DNA of 64,000 nt from Chloranthus sessilifolius. Taxonomy: Eukaryota; Streptophyta; Magnoliopsida; Chloranthales; Chloranthaceae. Made by a program: the position numbers and the translations under genes. Under the pieces are notes generated by a model. It worked only from the letters and a program-made list of their open reading frames with translations, had not been told where the DNA came from and ran no database searches. How positions within the stretch are numbered: position 1 is the stretch's first letter; the number at the start of each line of letters is the position of its first letter. Positions 20,795 through 32,269 of the stretch are shown piece after piece. The stretch covers positions 150,305,317-150,369,316 of the forward strand of contig CM037584.1 of the NCBI GenBank assembly GCA_021018995.1, given 5' to 3'.

Positions 20795-22653
20795 TGTTGC
20801 TGTTTCTGGTGTGCATATTTATTTGTGTTTTGAAAATAGATTTGTAAATGCTAAGTTAAAAAGAATAAAGAAATATCAGCATAGAGAGAAGTGAATTAGC
20901 CTGCAAGATCAGGGCCAATTGTAGCAAGTTTTAAATGTAAGTGAGTAAAAGATCGTCCACAGAGAATTTGTTTAAAATATAAGATAAACCTCCAGATCTG
21001 AGCTACCAGATTTGGCCTCTTGTCCTATCTACAAGGCACATAAGATGGGAGGTTGAATTTGTCACGTTAACTAAATGATAAAAGTAAAAGTTAAACTAAA
21101 TGATAAAAGTAAAAGTTAAACTAAATGATCCAGATCTGAGTTGGGGGGATTTTGATGTAAACTTATAAAAATGGAGAAATAATATCTAACTTTGGTTTGG
21201 TCCTTGAAACACAATGAGAATGACTGCAGGTCAAATGAGGGATGATCCAATCTTCATCTGGCTATAAGCACAGATGCAAGAGAAATAAATCTAACTCAAG
21301 GATTAGATTTAGGCTTATAGCTATGGTCTGTCCACTTCAATGGCCACAGACCATCCAATAGTCTTTAATCTCAACCCTTAATTCAAAACAAGAAATATCA
21401 CTACAAATGCTGTGAGAGATTAGGTTACAAACACTAATTCCCACAGGGTTAATGAATCAAGGGAAGTTGCCTGAAAAATAGTAAATCTAAAGGAGTTTAG
21501 TGCAATAAGGAGATCAGAGGGAACCCTTAACACGAATCCAATTGAGAACATATGGTTTACAGCAACCTTTTCAAATCCACATCTACAATTACAGAGCACA
21601 GCTTAAACAGCTCTTAGATTTGTAGTCTTGAATACAATTCTCTTTTGAATTACAGAGGTATCTCACAGCTCTCAATTGCAAGTAAAAGTTAGGCTATTAC
21701 AAGGGTTTCAGACAAGCTAGCTGATTTGGAAATGGGGGAATAGAAATGAAACTCAAAATCTGGATCCCCAAATTGGGCAAATGGTTCATCTATTTATAGT
21801 TTCCCTCAGGTCTAGCTCAGATGACGACCAATCGTAAGTGCTCGATCTCAGATCAACCAATGGTAGTTTCGAGCACAAGGATCCAGATCTGCTCGCCAAT
21901 CGAATTGCTCGATTTGGTTCTCAATCAAAGCGACGAAGCATCAATTCATATGCAATTTGAAAATCTGTTAGAGCTTCTAGAAGTTCCCGCCAAGTGATTT
22001 CATCTTCGGGTGCTCACATGGGGTGGAATATGCCTTCGCTTCATGCTTAGAATCTTCTGGAATGTCCCTAAGTTTTTAAATGCATTGGGGCGCGTGCAAA
22101 AGATTACTAAATTACCCTTGCAGAAGCTAGGAATCTCCAGAATACCATTTCGCATAGTTTAGGGAACTTTTAGGTAATCGTGACTTCAAGCTCTTTTCGC
22201 AAAGTTCAGGTTCTGTTCGCAAGGAGTTCTCTTCTTTTCGAATAGGTCAAACATCCTTTCGAAGAGTTCAGGTGCTCTTCGAAAACTAAGCCTGGAGCTC
22301 TTAGTTCTTTTCGCAAAGTTCAGGTTCTTTTCGAAATGTTCAGATTCTTTTCGAAAAGCACTCTGTAGTGCATTCTTCTGTTCGAATTGCTCCACATTTC
22401 TTTTCTGGGTTGAGACCAGGTCTTTGCCTCTTCAGTTCATGCATTCTGACAGCTAGTGAGGTTGTCCCTTCTCTTTCTTCCTTTGGATCAACATGGTTTA
22501 TCATCTTTTTGGCACTTTTAGGCTGCTTTCATGGTTAAGCCTGTCTTTATTGTTAGCTGTAACACAAGCACTTAAAACACTTATTTAGTTCTCTCAAGGG
22601 TCTATCAAGGCCCAGGTTAAAGGGTAGAAAATGATATTTTCTAGTTCTCAACA
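20795..22653 (-). repeat. Ath-2 3' LTR
   Basis: 1859 bp, ends TGTTGCTG...TTCTCAACA as read on the plus strand. It holds two copies of a 25-bp unit (21071-21120), stem-loop 2 at 21286-21311, stem-loop 1 at 21323-21354, the TATA box at 21791-21798 (minus) and the TTCGAAAAG array at 22141-22390. Confidence 0.93.
21071..21130. repeat. 25-bp minisatellite in Ath-2 LTR, two copies here and three in the partner LTR
   Basis: The unit CTAAATGATAAAAGTAAAAG plus TTAAA is present twice here, three times at about 32546-32620 in the other LTR of the same element, and once in Ath-1. Confidence 0.85.
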
Positions 22654-22670
22654 CACCCCCATACCTAAGC
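22654..22670 (-). promoter_or_regulatory. Polypurine tract, Ath-2
   Basis: On the minus strand GCTTAGGTATGGGGGTG abuts the 3' LTR. A second PPT-like copy lies at 24267-24252 (TAGGTTTGGGGGTGTGG), 1.6 kb upstream. Confidence 0.8.
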
Positions 22671-22689
22671 TTTGCTAGTCCCCGAGCAA

Positions 22690-24250
22690 AGACAGAATCA
22701 AAAATAGAATAAAAAGCCACTTTTGTAAGGAACACAGTTGCATTTAGCATATGCAACAAGCCTTTTAAACTCCTAGGTGATCCCTAGTGGAGGAGTGAAG
22801 TCTCCTGAGGGTTTTTAGTGAAGGTACCCACAAACTTCTCCAATAAATCAGTTAATATCGATGGAGTTCTGTTACAGCAGACTTTCATTCAATCAGATTA
22901 TTCACACCTGCATCAGTCAAGTTATAAGAGGATTTTCACGAAAGTATCAGTTCAAAACTGAGATTCTGCTGTAACTCTTTTACCATTTACTTGATTTGTG
23001 TCAAAAAGTTTCTAAAAGAAAAATTAATGAAAAGCTTGCCTTCTATTTGAGAATTCAGTTTTGATGTTACCCCAATGAGTTGATTTCAAACCCAACTCTC
23101 TCCAGGATTTTCACTCAACATGGAAGTCAGAGGGTTGTACTATTTCACACGGCTCAAGAGCAGTTACAGCCCTCAAATAGGACTGTAAGCATGAGCATAG
23201 GCATTGCTTTTTAGTTCTGAATTCACTGCTCTTTTCACCATAGATTACACAAATCTTTATCTCCATGTGAGAGCTCAATCCATCATTGATCAGTAAGGAC
23301 TTTAACTTGGGTTGTAATGTAGCTTATGGGTGAATTTTATCAAGAATAAAGGGGGTGGAATGGAGTTCAAAATTGAGAAGTCAGTCAAGGTAAGGGGGTG
23401 ATAGACAGACCTTCAATTCAGCACAATTTCATCTTCTTCTTTGAATTTTCAGAGCCAAAGTGGCCATCTTTTTCTCTTTCTTTTTTCAAACTTCCAATGA
23501 AATGCCTTCTCCTTTTCTTTTTTTTTCTTTTTTTTTTTTAATTTTTTTTTTTTTTTTTTAATCAAGGTAACATTGACTGGAATGCCACATTTCTTCTGCT
23601 GATACATCATTGCCTTCAATTATGATTCTTCTTCTTTTATCAAACTGTTACTCCATTCTCCTTTCTTCAGCTTCCTTCCCTTTATCTTCTGACTTCTCAA
23701 AGTGAGGGTTAGGCTAAATGAGGTTGATGAGGTTATTTGATAAGGTTTTAAAGAAATCTTAGATTTATAAAGGTCAAATGGTGTGTATCAAGGGCAGTTT
23801 CAAAAGGTGGGGCTTTGTAAGGTTGAAACTGTCCAAAAGGAGGCCTAACATCATGTCTTTAATATCATGATTGCTGTCAAGTTATTTCAATTTGAATATG
23901 TGTAACTTCTAGTGAAAATAAGCAGGTTCAAATAGTCCTTAGAGCAAAAAAATTTGCCAATTCATAACTCCAAAGAATACATTTCAGGCCCAAGTCTCAC
24001 TGGGTGCAGTTTTCTATCAAATTCCTGAGGTGTATCATCACTGTTTTCTCTCCTTTTAGGTTTACTAAAACATCAATTTTTTTATTTTGAAAATTTTCTG
24101 ACATTCCCTTCATGAAGGTATTGGAATTACACTAAAAATCTGTTTTTAAAAGTTTTAACTTCCTCATTTTTCAGGTATGCAATCACTTTATTTTCAAAAA
24201 TTCTACTGATGATCAGCTGCATTAATGTTAACTCACTTATTGGCATTTCT
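22690..24250 (-). other. Ath-2 3' non-coding region with conserved blocks
   Basis: Collinear with Ath-1 4999-6550. It contains the conserved blocks at about 22850-22690 and 23212-23151. An A/T-homopolymer tract lies at about 23516-23563. There is no gene: short frames are not shared between elements, while the nucleotide blocks are. Confidence 0.65.
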
Positions 24251-24634
24251 GCCACACCCCCAAACCTATGGTGAGCAGGGTTCGCACTGGTCCGAAGTGT
24301 ATTATCAAAGAAAAGAGACAAACAATCATAATGACAAGAAGAAAGAAAAGAAATGCACAATGTATGTACAATGCATTAACACAAAACCAAAATTTTATAT
24401 TATAGACTCATAAAACAGAAATGTACAATGGATGCTAATAACTGGGGTCAAAGTCTGTATTATAAGTTGGTTCAATGGGATCAGAACTGGAGTCACTGTC
24501 AGAGTCAGAACTAGAGTCAGTATTGGAGTCTGAACTCCATTTAGCCTTCTCATGGATTGTGTTTTGCAGCTCAGTGTATTCCTCTGATTTGATCTTTTTG
24601 GTGAGGCCAATGTACTTTCCAAGTCTAGTGGATC

Positions 24635-26904
24635 TCAGTTTTTCTGCTCAAGTGCTTGCAACATGGTCACCTTGTGCTGCTCACTCCTAACCATCTGAAA
24701 AGTTTGACCCAGCAGGTCCTGCATTTTCTCTCTCTCAAATTTCATGAACAACTCTAATTTCTGAATTTGGTTCTCAACAGGGGTTCTAATGGAAGCTTGC
24801 AAATCAGCTAACCCTTTTATGACATCACGACGAATATATGGGTTCTCTTCCATAGCCTTTTTGAGGGCAGCAAATCTGGGAATGGGAATGGAGTGGTAGG
24901 GGACCAAAGGTATCCCAGTAGTGGGAATGGGAGAAGAGGAATCCAACAGAATAATTTCAGGGTCTGTCTGATTGGCTTGATCAGAGAAAGTGAGGAGAGG
25001 TGAAGGGGACCCAACAAGAGCTACCTCAGGTTCTGTTTGGGTAGCATGGGCAGTAGTGGTGAGGGTGGGTGGGTCAACCAATACTACCTCGTGTTACATT
25101 TGGGTAGCATGGTCATCAAATGGTAAGGGCTAAGGTAGTTGTGTGGGATGTGGAGGCTAAGGTTTGGAGAAGGGCAGTGGTCACAGACTGATTGTCTGTG
25201 TTGATCTATAGTTGGGCTTGGATGGATTGGAGAAAGGTAAATATTTGGCTAATTGCTTCAGGTGTGGGTGTGGTATGCATAGTAGGGGGTAAAAGCCAAG
25301 TGGATGGTTGAGGTGCAATGGGTGAAATGGTCAGAAGGGTGAAGTAGCAGATGAGTGAAATGAGGGGGTCGGTATAGGGACATGATTCAAGCCCAATGTT
25401 TTCAAAATAGACCCCATCAATGATGAATAAGCCTCAGAGTGAAAATCTCGTGTCTGGGGTATGGGTTACTTCAGGTGTGTGGGCTGAATGAGCAGGTGAA
25501 CTTGAGAGGCTTTGGAGAAGAGGAGTGCTAGGAGATTGTTTAATAAAATTTGTGGCCAGGTCTTGGACATTGTTGGGAGAAATTGGTGGTGTGAGTATGG
25601 CTGGAGTGGTTGGTGTAGAGGGGGAGTCTGCAATTGGGATAATGGTGGTTATGGGAGATGGGACTGCTGGAATGGGTGAAGTGGCAGGAGCTGGGCTAGG
25701 TGAGGAGGGTAAAATGACAACTTCTTCAAGAATGGGTGCAACTGAAGAGGAGGTCACCACAGGAAGGACAGTTTGCTCATTGTCGGTCAGAAGTACAATA
25801 GGTGCTAAAGAGCTGGTCACCTGTGGTCCTGCAGCAAAGGTGTTCTAAGGTAGTCGCAGGGCGTGTTCGTGTATGGCAGTCCACTAGCAGCGCTGCAGCA
25901 GTGCTCGGTAGCAATTGCAGGTGCAGGCTCACCTTCCTCTCTCATTCTGTTAAGCATTGCTTGGCTTGTAGTCCAAGCCTTTTTCCCAAAAGTATGAGGA
26001 GATATAATTTCAAATGGCTCCTGGTCATCAATGTCAAACTTAGCTCTTAGTAGGGCTGTGATCAGCCTACCAAATGGGATTCCAGCTAATTTCTGCTCCT
26101 TTTTCAACTTGGCACTAATATCAGCCATGGCTTCAAAAATTAACATAGGGGCATTGAAAAATTGCCCCTTAGAAAAATGAAAAAGAGCCTCCAAAATTGG
26201 TGTCCTTCTTTCCTGGCTGTGCCCCGTGACATAAAAACTTCCTCTCAAAATTGAGGTGCTAGGTCTCTCCTCATTATGGATTGTCCAGTTCCAACTATCC
26301 CTTAGGTTAAATGTGCAGCCATTTCTCTAAAAGAGGCTGCTTCTGGTGCAACCAATGGACCAGCAGGATCGTACTAAAAAGGTATCCCCAATGCATTCCC
26401 AATGTCTTCATATGTGACAGTTAGATCACAATCATCAATAAAAATAACAAGAGTAGGGACATCAGCATCCTTTTCTATCACTTTTACCAAGTTTTGATAC
26501 CATAATCTCACCATTCGAGAATAAATTTTATCTGGCAGAGTGGTAAGGATATTGCTCAGTGAGGCATCCCTAATGTATTTTAAAGATAGCTGACAGTCTG
26601 GTTTGTTAGAGAAAAAGTTCTCATCAACAATAAGCTCAGGAATCAGCTTCTGAGCTTCAATGAATGGATTTGGCAGTACCAAATGCATAGGCAAAGGAGG
26701 AAGCTCAGGCTCAGGACTAGCAGCTGTTGGGATGGGTTCCTCATGTCTAACTTTCTTCCCTTTCTCAATCCTATCAGCTTTATCCATTGATAGTTTCCTT
26801 TTGGCTGAAGCTTTGGTTTTTCCTTTTGGGGTTGGTTTGCTAATTTTCTTAGCAGAAGATTTGGGGAAAATGGCAGCCAGTGATTTTTCAGCTTTCCCCA
26901 TTCT
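24635..26904 (-). pseudogene. Ath-2 3' ORF (Athila-type post-pol protein)
   Basis: Starts MGKAEKSLAAIF at 26904. Basic Ser/Lys-rich N-terminus, then a globular block (KIYSRMVRLWYQNL, TYEDIGNALGIPF) broken near 26374. It continues in another frame at 26248-25817 (FYVTGHSQERRTPILEAL), then a Pro/Ser/Thr-rich linker (25820-25434), and a helical C-terminal part at 25081-24635 (NPYIRRDVIKGLADLQASIR, then charged coiled coil). The same layout occurs in Ath-3. Athila elements carry such an ORF after pol, often called env-like. I see no signal peptide or transmembrane segment in any frame, so envelope function is not supported. Several frame changes make it a pseudogene. Confidence 0.7.
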
Positions 26905-27175
26905 AAAGCTTTGTATAAAAACTCCCACAACAAATGCTGACACCAAATCAAACTTTGCAAATGATAAACAGAGGAAATGCACAGAAAAATATCGAAATCT
27001 AGGGTTTTGGATGAACTTGTTGTTTGCTCGCTGAAATCCACCAGAATTAGAAGCTAAAATCCCTCTCTTCAAGCTTAAATGATCGAACAAATGTGAAGAA
27101 AAGTGTGGCTGAATTCTAAAATCACGCAAGGAAGGAAAGAAGTAGGGTTTCTGTGAAACAGGACGTTCTCAGAAA

Positions 27176-27500
27176 GCTTTCGAATATGAAGCCCTTACTT
27201 CGAAAGGGTTTAAATATGCTCAAAGTTATTTTCGCAAAGTAATTTTTAAGTTTTCAAAAAGTTCAAAACAGTCCTTTTTATAAAAGAGAATGGCATCAGT
27301 ACCATTCGAAAAGCAACTAGCTTCAGAAACAACTTTTCGAAAAGCAAATAGCTTCAGAAACAACTATTGGAAAAGCAAATAGCTTTAGAAACAACTATTC
27401 GAAAAGCAAATCATTGCTTTCGAGCAGTTCGTTACAAATCCAGATCCTTTTCGAAAAGCAGATTAAACTTTGGGAAAAGACAATTTTTACTTTGCGAATT
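27176..27500. repeat. Internal TTCGAAAAG motif array ahead of the Ath-2 3' ORF
   Basis: Seven or more TTCGAAAAGCAAATAGCTTC-type units and variants lie between the integrase stop and the 3' ORF start. The core matches the array in this element's own LTRs. Downstream on the minus strand is a TATA-like TATTTAAA at 27217-27210. Confidence 0.8.
27210..27217 (-). promoter_or_regulatory. Candidate internal TATA box of Ath-2 3' ORF
   Basis: TATTTAAA on the minus strand, about 300 bp ahead of the 3' ORF start and at the edge of the motif array. It fits an internal promoter, as in Ath-3 (44819). Confidence 0.4.
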
Positions 27501-27613
27501 AATTTTTCACATATTTAAACTTCTCGAAAAGAGAACAAACATGACTAAAAATAGAGAAAAAGAAAGCTATGCAAAAACTACAGAACAAAAACATATTGTA
27601 CAGTTGTATACCA

Positions 27614-28980
27614 TCAGATTTGGGGAGGTTCTTGATGATAGATGGTCGGCACAGGCTCTTGGATATTTTCAATGCATGGTTTGAGCCTCTGACCATTTAC
27701 TTTCAAGATTCTTCCATCACTTGGGTTCAAAATTTCAACAGCCCCAGAAGGTGATGCATGAATGACAGTATATGGCCCTTTCCATCTGGATCTCAGCTTT
27801 CCAGGAAAAAACTTAAGTTTTGAGTTAAATAGCCATACCTTAGAGCCAGCTATGAACTCTTTTCTCAACAAATTTTTATCATGGATGGCTTTGACTTTCT
27901 CTTTGTAAGATCTTGAATTGGTGTATGCATTCATTCTCAGCTCCTCCAACTCAGCAAGTTGCAGTTTCCTGTGATTACCAGCAGTAGTTAGATCCATGTT
28001 CAATGTTTTAATAGCCCAAAAGGCTTTATATTCTAACTCCACTGGTAAATGGCATGCTTTGCCATAGACCAATCTGAATGGGGACATACCAATTGGGGTT
28101 TTATAAGCTGTCCTATATGCCCATAATGCATCATTCAGCTTAAAGGACCAATCCTTTTTGTCCTTCTTCACAATCTTTTCCAGTATATGTTTGATTTCTC
28201 TATTAGAAATCTCCACTTGTCCACTGGTTTGTGGATGATATGGACTAGCTACTCTATGAGTTTCAGAGTATTTTTTCAATAAAGCTTCAAAATGTTTATT
28301 ACAAAAATGGCTTCCCCCATCACTGATAATAGCTCTGGGAAAACCAAACTTGGAAAAAATGTTATCCTTTAAAATTTTCAGAACCACCCTGTCATCATTG
28401 GTTTTAGTGGTTGTGGCTTCAACCCATTTGGATACATAATCCACAGCTACTAAGATGAAATTACACCCATTGGAAGGAGGAAAGGGACCCATGAAGTCTA
28501 TCCCCAAAATATCAAACAATTCAACTACCAAAATGGGTTGTAAAGGCATTGAGTTTCTCTTGGAAATGCTACCCAGTTTTTGGCAGTTCTGACAAGACTT
28601 ACAGTGCTGCAGAGCATCTTTGAAAAGTGTAGGCCAATAAAATCCACACTGCAACACCTTTGCAGCAGTTTTGTTTCCACTAAAATGATCTCCACAGGCC
28701 TGTTCATGACACATAGAAAGTATGCTATGCAAGTCTTCTTCAGGGACACATCTTCTTATTATTTGGTCTGCACAAATCTTAAACAGATAAGGATATTCCC
28801 AAATAAAATGTTTAACCTTTGAGAAGAAAAGATCTTTATACATTTTATTCCAATGTTGAGGAATTCTTCCAGTAGCCAAAAAGTTGACCATGTTTGCAAA
28901 CCAAGGGGTGTGTGTATTGATAGCAAAAAGTTGCTCATCAGGGAAAGATTCATTGATAGGCAGCCTATCAATCTCAAAGT
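27614..28980 (-). CDS. Ath-2 integrase, open frame with complete catalytic triad
   Basis: The longest undamaged frame in the window: 425 codons from the first ATG (28891) to a stop at 27614, open further upstream to about 28980. An HHCC-type zinc region ([10 protein letters not shown] ... [12 protein letters not shown] ... CKSCQNC) comes first. The catalytic core has Asp132 in GIDFMGPF, Asp191 in SDGGSHF and Glu227 in TSGQVEIS, so the D-to-E spacing is 35, the usual DX35E. The core then runs through [13 protein letters not shown] and [18 protein letters not shown], and the C-terminal part has the GPY/F-like stretch [13 protein letters not shown]. Integrase joins element cDNA to host DNA in the nucleus. 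It is normally released from a polyprotein; here the upstream pol frames are broken, so it probably has no proper expression. Confidence 0.85.
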
Positions 28981-29039
28981 GATTAAAATTCTAGGACAGT
29001 GATCACCACCACATTCTCCACACCCTTTTTATCTTTGAT

Positions 29040-29366
29040 CTATAAATCAAACTCCTGTAATAGGAGGATCCACCTGATTAATCTTGGTTTGGTGTCCTTC
29101 TTAGACAGAAGGTATTTCAGGGCTGAGTGGTCAGTGAACACCACTATTTGTGAACCCAAAACATATGACCTGGATTTCTCTAAAGCAAAAACAATTGCCA
29201 GCAGCTCCTTCTCAGTTGTTGTGTAATTGAGCTGTGCATCAATCATTGATCTACTGGCATAAGCTATGACATGAGGCAGCTTATCCTTTCTCTGCCCAAG
29301 AACAGCTCCCAAAGCATAATCTGATGCATCACACATCAGTTCAAAAGACAGTGAATAATCTGGAGA
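29040..29366 (-). pseudogene. Ath-2 RNase H domain
   Basis: [41 protein letters not shown] and [11 protein letters not shown] give the RNase H-like fold of Ty3/Gypsy pol. It is in frame with RT across a TAA (29369-29367) that replaces a glutamine-like position. It ends at a TAG (29042-29040) before the frame changes into integrase. Confidence 0.8.
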
Positions 29367-30381
29367 TTATAATATTGGAGCTGAAATCAAACAGTTTTTT
29401 AAGAATTCAAATGCGTTCAAGCATTCATTGTTGAAAACAAAAGGGACATCTTGGCACAATAACTGACAAAGAGGCTTGGATATTTTACTAAAGTCCTTAA
29501 TGAACCTTCTGTAGAATCCAGCATGTTCCAGAAAACTTCTGATCTGTTTAACAATTTTGGGAGGTGGCAAATGTGCAATTAAATCAATTTTTGCGCTGTC
29601 CACCTCAATGCCCTTGTGGGAGACAACATGGCCAAGGACAATGCCTTGGGTGACCATGAAATGCCTCTTCTCCCAGCTCAAAACTAGATTAGTTTCTTCA
29701 CATCTCTGTAACACCAATTTGAGATGATGTGAATACTGGGCAAAACTGTCTCCATAGATTGAAAAATCATCCATAAAATCTCCATAAATTGGTCAATCAT
29801 ATCCGAGAAAATGGAGTACATGCATCTTTGAAAGGTAGCAGGAGCATTACAAGACCAAAAGGCAATCTCCTATGGGCAAAAGTGCCAAAAGGGCAAGTGA
29901 ATGTGGTCTTTTCCTGATCTTGTGGATACACAGGAATCTGGTTGTAACCAGAGTAACCATCAAGAAAACAGTAATAAGCTTTTCCTGCTAGCTTATCTAA
30001 AATTTGATCAATGAAGGGAAGAGGAAAATGGTCTTTTCTGGTCATTGAGTTTAATTTTCTGTAATCAATACAGACCCTCAAACCAGTTGTTTGTCTGGTT
30101 GACATAAGCTCACCAGAATCAGAGGTTACAACAGTGATCCCAGATTTCTTAGGTACCACCTGTGTAGGTGCCACCCAAGCTGAATCTGAAATGGAGTAAA
30201 TGACCCCTGCATCTAACAGCTTAGCAACCTCTTTCATGACCACTTCTTGCATATGAGGATTCAGCCTCCTTTGCATTTCCCTAAAAGGCTTTGCATCTTC
30301 TTCCAAATGAATTTTATGCATGCAAACAGCTGGACTGATTCCTCCCAAATCAGCAATAGTCCAACCAATTGCTTTCTTATG
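29367..30381 (-). pseudogene. Ath-2 reverse transcriptase
   Basis: RT motifs in order: LLDAGVIYSISDSAWVAP, GLRVCIDYRKLN, HFPLPFIDQILDKLAG, FLDGYSGYNQIPV, then a one-base loss near 29862 inside the FGLCNAP motif, a second one-base loss near 29775, and the catalytic FMDDFS (Asp pair at 29771-29766) in a third segment running to SKPLCQLLCQD. Upstream it joins protease through an in-frame TAG at 30384-30382. Two frameshifts make it inactive. Confidence 0.85.
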
Positions 30382-31428
30382 CTATTTCAATACAATCAAC
30401 AGCTCTTCCTCCTGCTCCTTTGTGAGGGAGGAAGAAATAATCGCAGGCAATGTTTTATGGTCTCCTAAAAATACATATTTCAAATTTTCTGGCAACTGCT
30501 TTAGCTCTACATTCGGTGAGCTGAGAAAAGAAGGTAACAAAGGTACCCTGGCTGTTTGTGAAAGAGGAAGAATAACAGGTTTCCATGAAAAGAAACTTGC
30601 TGATTGATTATGAGTTCCTTGTACAACATTTGCTTCCTCAGACTTTGAGGTCCAGATCGTTTCTTTCATAGCATTTTTCAAGTCTGTGGTAAAATCTTCA
30701 CACTGCAAAAATTGTGGTAGAGTCTCTTCCACCAGTTCATCCAATAGATCAACAAGAAAACATTCCTCAGAACTGTATTGAGGCTGTGTGACTGTATTAT
30801 AAACATTTAATTTCACCTTCATATTTCCAAAAGAGACTTCCATAATACCAGACCTGCATTGAATGCAAGCATTTGCTGTAGCCAGGAATGGTCTCCCCAA
30901 AATGACAGGGATGGAAGTTTTGCTTTTTGTAGGTTCCATGTCCAAAACCAGAAAATCAACAGGATAGAAAAACTTATCTACTCCTACCAATACATCCTCA
31001 ATCATCCCAACTGGCTTTCTTTCAGATCTGTCTGCTAGTTGTAACACCACATGAGTGGGTTTTAATTCTCCCAAACCTAGTTTCTCATACACAGAATATG
31101 GAAGCAGGTTGACACTAGCACCCAAATCTAATAAAGCCTTTTCAATGGTATGTTCTCCAATAATGCAAGGGATTGTGGGGATTCCAGGATCTTGAAGTTT
31201 AGGAGGTGTGGACAACACCTGATCAACTCTTTCCACAACAAAGACCTTCTTGAATAACTGTATCCTAGACTGTCTTTTGTGAGTGCAAATATCTTTCAAA
31301 AATTTTACGTATGCTGGAATTTGTTTGATTGCATCAAGCAAAGGTAGATTTATCTTGACTTGCTTGAAAGTCTCCATCATTTCATCTATTTTTGTGTTCC
31401 CTTTATCAAAAGGAGATACAGATTTCAT
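30382..31428 (-). pseudogene. Ath-2 protease region and RT linker
   Basis: Aspartic protease with the active-site motif KALLDLGASVNLLPY (DLGAS rather than DTGA/DSGA, usual in Athila) and the flap-side VILGRPFLATANA. It is preceded by the conserved LPLLDAIKQIPAYVKFLKD block. The frame is open for 348 codons and stops at a TAG just before the RT block HKKAIGW. No damage is visible within the protease itself. Confidence 0.82.
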
Positions 31429-31642
31429 GGCATGAGAAAATGGTAAATGAGGAACTAGTCTTTCATCTACAGCTTTAGAAGCATTATCAGAATCTTTTTG
31501 AATTTTTTGTTTTTCATTTTTTTAATTTTTCTAAGGTACATCAGCACCCCCAATGCTAACATCATGCTGCTCCTGCTGCATATCTTTATCATTTTCCTCA
31601 ATTTTTTCTTCTTCCTTGTCAGTACCCACTTTGTTATTTACA

Positions 31643-31958
31643 ATTCTTCCACGTCTCAAAGTTGTGATATTTTTACTTCTTCATGTGAAATAGAAGCCTC
31701 TCCAACCATGAACTGTCCTTTGGGATGGTTCAAAAGTTGGCTGGGTAACTTTCCTTCCTCTCTTTTGGCCAAAGTATTTGAAAGTTGACCCAATGTTTCT
31801 TCAATCTTCTTTACTCATCCATAGAAGGAAGGAAGCATTTGGATAGTTGATGATTTGATCTCATAATTTCCTTCAACAGTAGGAAATTGAATGCAAAATG
31901 GAGAATTATAGGCACCAGGTGCAAAGTAATCCCTCAAAAGTCGAGGTTTTTCACCCAT
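31643..31958 (-). pseudogene. Ath-2 gag remnant with a 1.06-kb internal deletion
   Basis: Start at 31958 (MGEKPRLLRDYFAPGAYNSP...). The N-terminal block to MLPSFYG is joined directly to KKIEETLGQLSNTLAKREEG, which in Ath-3 lies 1061 bp further on. The junction is AAGAAGAT (31811-31804), present at both ends of the missing segment in Ath-3 (42810-42817 and 43871-43878). A TGA lies just before the junction. The nucleocapsid and most of the capsid-like region are absent. Confidence 0.85.
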
Positions 31959-32245
31959 AGTAGTTGTTTCAGTAGAATTCTGTGATGATTGTCTGGTTCG
32001 TAGTAGCCTTTCAACTTATAAATTTAGAGGGACAATCTCAGGGCTGAGAGTCCTCCTACCAAACATACAACACAGAACAGAAAATCAGATTATGCACAGC
32101 AAACCTTCAGAATTCCTTTTAAAGTAGATTCCACTCTTCAAAATGTATATGAATAACTGCACAGATTTAAACAATAGAATAGTTTAGCACTGATGTAAAG
32201 ATAAGAACAAAATGAAAACTTAGGTCTACCTATTTTAAAACAAAT

Positions 32246-32263
32246 TCCCCGACAACGACGCCA
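32246..32263 (-). promoter_or_regulatory. Primer binding site, Ath-2
   Basis: TGGCGTCGTTGTCGGGGA on the minus strand, two C-to-T changes from the intact site in Ath-1. It sits seven bases inside the 5' LTR. Confidence 0.8.
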
Positions 32264-32269
32264 AAAACT

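Noticed and set aside
24635-27129. Envelope (retrovirus-like) gene
   Set aside because: No signal peptide or transmembrane segment. The same order of basic, globular and coiled-coil regions in Ath-3 supports a non-envelope protein.
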